From the NCBI GenBank assembly GCA_963922315.1, contig CAWUID010000048.1:1-9453 (forward strand): 9,453 nt of DNA, read 5' to 3'. This DNA comes from JAHDBG01 sp963922315 (GTDB lineage: Bacteria > Pseudomonadota > Gammaproteobacteria > Chromatiales > Chromatiaceae). Shown here in pieces: positions 5,689 to 9,453 of the stretch; position 1 is the stretch's first letter, and each line of letters starts with the position of its first letter. The notes beneath the pieces were generated by a model, which saw only the letters and a program-made list of their open reading frames with translations, did not search any database and was not told the DNA's origin. The position numbers were made by a program, and so were the translations under genes.

Positions 5689-7917
5689 TCAGCGCTTCGT
5701 ACGTCGTTTGGCTCGTTTTCCGGTTTTTTTGCGTGTCTGGGCAATGGCAAAATCAATCCGGCGTTCGGCCGGATCGACCGCCACCAGTTGTACCTGAATC
5801 GGATCACCCAGGCTGTAACGTTTGCCGCTGCGTTCGCCACTCAACCGGTGGCGAGCCGGATCGTAATGAAAATAGTCTTTTTCCAGTGCGGTGATATGCA
5901 CCAGCCCACTGATCGTCAAGCCATCCAGTTCGACAAACACACCATAATTATGCACACCAGTAATCACACCGCTGTAACTGGTGCCGATTTTATCCTGCAT
6001 AAATTCACATTTCAGCGCACTGGTGGCATCGCGGCTGGCTTCGTCCGCACGTCGTTCGCGGGCCGAACAATGTTCTCCGGTGACCGCCACTGACCGGGGA
6101 AATACCTCAGTCACCTGGTCGCCTGCCTCGCGGGCAATACATTGTTTAATCGCACGGTGCACCAGCAGATCGGGATAACGCCGGATCGGCGAGGTAAAGT
6201 GGGTATAGGCCGGAAAGGCCAGACCAAAATGACCTTTGTTGTCCGGGCTGTACACGGCCTGTTGCATGGAACGCAGCAGCAGTACCTGGATCATCGCAAA
6301 ATCGGCGCGCCCCTTCGCCTGTGCCAGCAGGTCGGCATAATCCTGCGTGGTTGGCTCCGCACCGCCAGCCAGGTGCAATCCGGATTCCTGCAGGGTGCGC
6401 CTTAGTTCCGTCACTTTTGCCGCGCCGGGCCGCTCATGCACCCGGTACAAGGCAGGTTGTTGATGACGCAGCAAAAAGCGTGCAGCAGCCACATTCGCCA
6501 TCAGCATACATTGTTCAATGATGCGATGGGTATCGTGCCGCACCATCGGCTCAACTGCTGTGATACGTCCGTCAGTATCAAACTGAAAATGTGCTTCCGT
6601 GGTATCGAAGGCAATCGCACCACGTGCAATGCTGCCTTTTTGCAAGACCTGGTATAAAGCATGCAGGGTGTGCAGTGCCGGTAGCAAATCGGTATAACGG
6701 CTGCATAACTCGGGGTCTTCTCCCAACAACATCTGTTGCGCCTGCGCATAGGTCAGACGGGCATGTGAATAGATCACTGCCTCAAAAAAGCGTGACCGGT
6801 ACAGTTCGCCCTGTTGGTTAATATACAGCTCCGCGACCAGACACAGCCGATCTGTGTGCGGATTCAGGGAGCACAAACCGTTACTGAGAACTTCCGGTAA
6901 CATCGGCAATACCCGATCCGGAAAATAAACCGAGGTACTGCGTTCATATGCTTCATGATCCAGTGCGCTGCCAGGCGTGACATAGGCTGACACATCTGCA
7001 ATCGCAACTAATAAGCACCAGCCTTTGGGTGTCGCACGACAATACACTGCGTCATCAAAATCTCTGGCATCCGCCCCGTCAATCGTGACAAATGGCAATG
7101 ACCGCAAGTCAGTACGCCCCGCCTTGTCGGAGGCTGACACGTCGGTGCCGAGTCCGCTGATGTCGTCCGTTACCGCATCCGGCCAATCAGTCGGTAATTG
7201 ATGCGACCGGATCGCAATCTCGGTCTGCATCCCCGGCGTACCCGAGTTACCCAGAATCGCACTGACCCGGCCCAGCGCCTGGCGACGCCGGGTCGGATGT
7301 TCCAGAATATCAGCAACCACCACCTGACCATCGCATGCGCCACTGAGCTGATCCGGCGGAATCAGTACCGTCTGCGTAACCCGCTTATTGTCCGGATACA
7401 GCGTGGTGATACCACGTTCGGTGCGTAAACGACCCACCAGGTGCTGCACCGCACGCTCCAGAATTTCGACAATCGCCCCTTCATGGCGTCCGCGCCGGTC
7501 TACCCCGGAAATCTGCGCAACAACCCGGTCACCATGCCACACCTTATGCATTTCGCGCGGGCTCAGAAACAGATCCTCACCCGCTTCGTCCGGCTGAAAA
7601 AAGCCAAACCCGTCCGGATGGCCAATCACCCGGCCAGTCAACAAATCCTGCTGATTGACCACACACAGGCCACCGCGTCGATTCCGCAATAACTGCCCAT
7701 CCCGCACCATCGCCTTAATACGGTGGCTCACCGCTTCATGTTGTGCCGATACCACCGGCAACAATTCTGTCAGCTCGGTCAGCAACAGCGGACTCTGCTG
7801 TTGCTGCAGAAGGCTCAGGATAAATTCACGGCTAGGTATCGGGTTCGGATATTTTTTCGCCTCACGTGCGTAATGGGGATCCTGCGGTAAAGACTCGTTA
7901 CTGTGTTGTGTCACCAA
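5689..7917 (-). CDS. rnr: Ribonuclease R (3'-5' exoribonuclease)
   Basis: A processive RNB-family exoribonuclease that degrades structured RNA, including defective rRNA and mRNA, and acts with trans-translation. The domains run in order: an N-terminal helix-turn-helix-like region (about 25-85) with PNPIPSREFIL, cold-shock domains (about 90-245), the RNB domain (about 270-600) and an S1 domain (about 645-727). The RNB acidic site TIDGADARDFDD holds Asp280, Asp286, Asp288 and Asp289, matching E. coli Asp272, 278, 280 and 281. HFTSPIRRYPDL (573-584) is also typical. The product is 742 residues against 813 in E. coli; the difference is mostly the Lys-rich tail, here only a short basic stretch after about 728. 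The start is TTG 7917 or, directly after it, GTG 7914; AGG about eight bases before the GTG slightly favours GTG. A palindromic element ends 18 bases upstream. Confidence 0.96.
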   Translation of the reverse strand: MVTQHSNESLPQDPHYAREAKKYPNPIPSREFILSLLQQQQSPLLLTELTELLPVVSAQHEAVSHRIKAMVRDGQLLRNRRGGLCVVNQQDLLTGRVIGHPDGFGFFQPDEAGEDLFLSPREMHKVWHGDRVVAQISGVDRRGRHEGAIVEILERAVQHLVGRLRTERGITTLYPDNKRVTQTVLIPPDQLSGACDGQVVVADILEHPTRRRQALGRVSAILGNSGTPGMQTEIAIRSHQLPTDWPDAVTDDISGLGTDVSASDKAGRTDLRSLPFVTIDGADARDFDDAVYCRATPKGWCLLVAIADVSAYVTPGSALDHEAYERSTSVYFPDRVLPMLPEVLSNGLCSLNPHTDRLCLVAELYINQQGELYRSRFFEAVIYSHARLTYAQAQQMLLGEDPELCSRYTDLLPALHTLHALYQVLQKGSIARGAIAFDTTEAHFQFDTDGRITAVEPMVRHDTHRIIEQCMLMANVAAARFLLRHQQPALYRVHERPGAAKVTELRRTLQESGLHLAGGAEPTTQDYADLLAQAKGRADFAMIQVLLLRSMQQAVYSPDNKGHFGLAFPAYTHFTSPIRRYPDLLVHRAIKQCIAREAGDQVTEVFPRSVAVTGEHCSARERRADEASRDATSALKCEFMQDKIGTSYSGVITGVHNYGVFVELDGLTISGLVHITALEKDYFHYDPARHRLSGERSGKRYSLGDPIQVQLVAVDPAERRIDFAIAQTRKKTGKRAKRRTKR

Positions 7918-7935
7918 AAATGCCTAAAAATGTAA

Positions 7936-8055
7936 GGGCACCTCTGAAAACGACTGTGCTTGCAAAGACTTCGTTGAAAAATGCTCATGTACGACTTGTA
8001 CACTGCGCTTTTTCGCCTCGTCTTTGCTTCGCTCGCGACGTTTTCAAAAGTACCC
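7936..8055. repeat. 120-base palindromic dispersed element, copy 2
   Basis: The second copy of the element at 3828-3947, same length and orientation. Its left end GGGCACCTCTGAAAACG (7936-7952) is intact; the right end carries G-to-A changes that would still allow G-U pairing in RNA. The centre TGTAC-GACTT-GTACA (7988-8002) coincides with the midpoint of the whole element, so the unit folds end to end as one interrupted hairpin. GTAA occurs directly on both sides (7932-7935 and 8056-8059) and could be a target duplication. The element fills most of the gap between the OsmC gene and rnr (7918-8112) and must be in the rnr leader or promoter. The remaining bases show no gene. Confidence 0.85.
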
Positions 8056-8112
8056 GTAAATAAAACTCTATACTTCTAACCGATTCACCCTACCACATAT
8101 CCCAACTGACCA

Positions 8113-8529
8113 CTACGCCGGTACGATGGCAAAATCGTGTGTGATGGTCGCCGTCGCCCCGAGCATGATCGCCGCAGAACAATATTTTTCAGCGCTCAGA
8201 CTGACTGCCCGTGCGACCTTGCGCTCATCCAGCTCATCGCCACTCAGACAAAAACGGGCATGAATGCGGGTAAACACCTTCGGTTCCGTCTCAGCCCGCT
8301 CGGCATGCAATTCCACCTTGCATCCAGTCACTCGCTGCCGCCCGCGCTTCAGGATATGGATCACATCCACCTCACTGCATGCCCCCATCCCGATCAGCAG
8401 CAACTCCATCGGACGAATCCCCAGATTACGCCCGCCCTGTTCCGGCGGACCATCCAGCACCACCGCGTGGCCACTGCCGGACTCGCCCACCATCAACATA
8501 TCTTCGACCCATCGCACACTGGCCTTCAT
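8113..8529 (-). CDS. OsmC-family protein, YhfA-like
   Basis: A 138-residue OsmC/Ohr-fold protein closest in recalled sequence to E. coli YhfA (134 residues). Shared stretches include MKASVRWVE at the N-terminus, GESGSGH (15-21), RPMELLLIGMGACS (39-52), KRGRQ (61-65) and LSAEKYCSAAIML (111-123). The two cysteines of the OsmC/Ohr redox site correspond to Cys51 and Cys117. OsmC/Ohr members reduce organic or fatty-acid hydroperoxides, but the YhfA branch is poorly characterised, so peroxidase activity is an inference. The ATG at 8527-8529 overlaps the trpC stop (TGA 8526-8528) in an ATGA junction. An in-frame start 16 codons further up would lie inside trpC and lacks family similarity. The gene is cotranscribed with and coupled to trpC. 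Confidence 0.9.
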   Translation of the reverse strand: MKASVRWVEDMLMVGESGSGHAVVLDGPPEQGGRNLGIRPMELLLIGMGACSEVDVIHILKRGRQRVTGCKVELHAERAETEPKVFTRIHARFCLSGDELDERKVARAVSLSAEKYCSAAIMLGATATITHDFAIVPA

Positions 8530-9335
8530 GCCAATAACTCCTGTAATGCCAGACCTGGCTGTGCCGCCCGCATACAAGCCTCGCCAATCAAAAAGGTATT
8601 TACGCCATGTGCCTGCATGCGCTGAATATCTGCGGCAGAATGAATGCCACTTTCAGTCACTATCCGGCGCCCGTCCGGGATCAGCGGCAACAGATCCAGT
8701 GTCGTATTCAGATCAGTCACAAAGGTGCGCAGATTGCGGTTATTGATCCCGAGCACACAATCCGGCACTGCCAGCGCGCGCTGCAACTCAGCCGCATCAT
8801 GCACCTCCAGCAACACATCCAGCCCCAGCTCATGCGCCAGCGCACTCAGCTCAGCCAGTTCAGCATCTTCCAGACAAGCCGCAATCAGCAGGATACAGTC
8901 CGCGCCGAGTACCCGTGATTCAACCACCTGATACGGCAACAGCATGAAGTCTTTGCGCAATACCGGCAGCGTACACGCAGCTCGTGCCTGCTGCAGATAG
9001 GCCGGATCGCCCTGAAAAAAATCCCGGTCAGTCAGCACTGACAGACAGGCTGCGCCATGCGCTGCATAATCTGCTGCAATCTCAGCAGGCACAAACTGTT
9101 CGCGCAACACACCTTTAGAAGGTGATGCCTTTTTGATCTCAGCGATCACGCCGGGCACACCCTGCGCATAGCAGGTATCCAGCGTCCGGGCAAAGCCACG
9201 TGGCTGATCCGGCTGATCCGGCTGATCCGCGAGCTGTGCCCGCAATTCTGCCAGCGGCACCCTGGCCTCGCACTCCGCTACCTCAACCCGCTTGCGAGCC
9301 ATAATGTCCCGCAGGATATCCGGGGTATTCTTCAT
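8526..9335 (-). CDS. trpC: Indole-3-glycerol phosphate synthase
   Basis: Closes the indole ring from carboxyphenylamino-deoxyribulose phosphate with loss of CO2 and water, the fourth step from chorismate in tryptophan synthesis. It is a cytoplasmic (beta/alpha)8 barrel of 269 residues. Active-site residues are all present: Glu66 and Lys68 in AEIKKASPSKG (65-75), Lys128 in LRKDF (126-130), Glu177 in LLEVH (175-179), Asn198 in GINNRNL (196-202), and Ser229 in TESG (227-230). It is a monofunctional trpC, without the trpF fusion of enteric bacteria. The N-terminal helical region carries an in-frame 9-base tandem repeat encoding Asp-Gln-Pro three times (38-46). ATG 9335 fits the family start; its Shine-Dalgarno is weak (AAG). 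No trpD or trpG is seen within the 118 bases upstream. Confidence 0.96.
   Translation of the reverse strand: MKNTPDILRDIMARKRVEVAECEARVPLAELRAQLADQPDQPDQPRGFARTLDTCYAQGVPGVIAEIKKASPSKGVLREQFVPAEIAADYAAHGAACLSVLTDRDFFQGDPAYLQQARAACTLPVLRKDFMLLPYQVVESRVLGADCILLIAACLEDAELAELSALAHELGLDVLLEVHDAAELQRALAVPDCVLGINNRNLRTFVTDLNTTLDLLPLIPDGRRIVTESGIHSAADIQRMQAHGVNTFLIGEACMRAAQPGLALQELLA
9202..9228. repeat. Three perfect 9-base tandem repeats inside trpC
   Basis: GGCTGATCC occurs three times without interruption, coding on the minus strand for (Asp-Gln-Pro)x3. Being a multiple of three, copy-number changes would keep the frame. Confidence 0.9.
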
Positions 9336-9411
9336 AACAACTTATCACTCAGAAATTAACTGTAACGCTCAGCCAGCAAGACGCTATACTGGCTAGTTTA
9401 TTCTTGAAATA

Positions 9412-9431
9412 CCCCGCCGCTTGCGGCGGGG
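9412..9431 (-). terminator. GC-rich hairpin upstream of trpC, probable terminator
   Basis: CCCCGCCGC-TT-GCGGCGGGG is a perfect inverted repeat (effectively eight pairs with a CTTG loop). On the minus strand it is followed by TATTTC, a short imperfect T tract; on the plus strand by ATAAAACC, with no T tract. It is most likely the end of a minus-strand gene lying beyond the window. The stretch 9336-9411 between it and trpC should hold the trpC promoter, but I see no convincing -35/-10 pair. An inverted repeat AGCCAG/CTGGCT (9371-9376 and 9389-9394) is there. Confidence 0.45.
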
Positions 9432-9453
9432 ATAAAACCATGGGGGTTTCCAA

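Noticed and set aside
5667..5840. N-terminal extension of rlmB to an ATG at 5840
   Set aside because: It lies wholly inside the rnr 3' end in another frame, lacks RlmB similarity, and starts near 5666-5684 give the family length.
8530..8577. Upstream start for the OsmC gene inside trpC
   Set aside because: The extra 16 residues have no family counterpart, whereas the ATG at 8529 gives the YhfA-like N-terminus and an ATGA overlap.
8137..8625. Long plus-strand frames opposite the OsmC gene and trpC (also opposite rnr and kdsD)
   Set aside because: They are antisense shadows of well-conserved genes, with low-complexity or arginine/serine-rich products and no recognisable domain.

Overview
The window looks like chromosomal DNA of a Gram-negative bacterium, most likely a gammaproteobacterium. 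It carries a Kdo/LPS gene (kdsD), an rnr-rlmB pair arranged as in Escherichia coli, and a trpC followed by a YhfA-type OsmC gene, an association also known around trpC in Pseudomonas. I cannot name the genus. Nearly all coding capacity is on the minus strand; the one plus-strand gene is a P-type ATPase at the left end.

Left end (1-2136, plus): a P1B-like metal ATPase with a TTG start, an AT-rich 5' end and no Cys-Pro-Cys motif. Its stop lies one base from the stop of the convergent kdsD. Minus strand, 3803 to 2138: a two-gene unit, a zinc-ribbon adenylate-kinase homologue whose phosphate-binding lysine and several nucleotide-binding arginines are replaced, followed 7 bases later by kdsD (arabinose-5-phosphate isomerase, Kdo synthesis). 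Minus strand, 4796 to 4051: a Phd/YefM-type antitoxin and PIN-domain toxin pair with overlapping stop and start codons and inverted repeats upstream that could be its operator.

Minus strand, 7917 to 4938: rnr (RNase R) and rlmB (23S rRNA Gm2251 methyltransferase), nearly abutting and probably translationally coupled; an RNA maintenance unit. Minus strand, 9335 to 8113: trpC (indole-3-glycerol phosphate synthase) overlapping by ATGA with a YhfA-like OsmC gene. A GC-rich hairpin upstream of trpC (9412-9431) probably ends the preceding transcript.

The most striking non-coding structure is a 120-base imperfect palindrome present twice (3828-3947 and 7936-8055), at about 90% identity without gaps. 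Both copies have the same orientation and each lies about 20 bases upstream of a gene start (the adenylate-kinase homologue and rnr). Together they bracket rnr, rlmB and the toxin-antitoxin pair. They resemble a MITE-like or REP-like dispersed element. The best candidates for unusual biology are the probably kinase-dead adenylate-kinase homologue paired with kdsD, the palindromic element in 5' leader positions, and the CPx-less ATPase. No CRISPR array, rRNA, tRNA or transposase gene was seen, and no gene-free stretch exceeds 300 bases.
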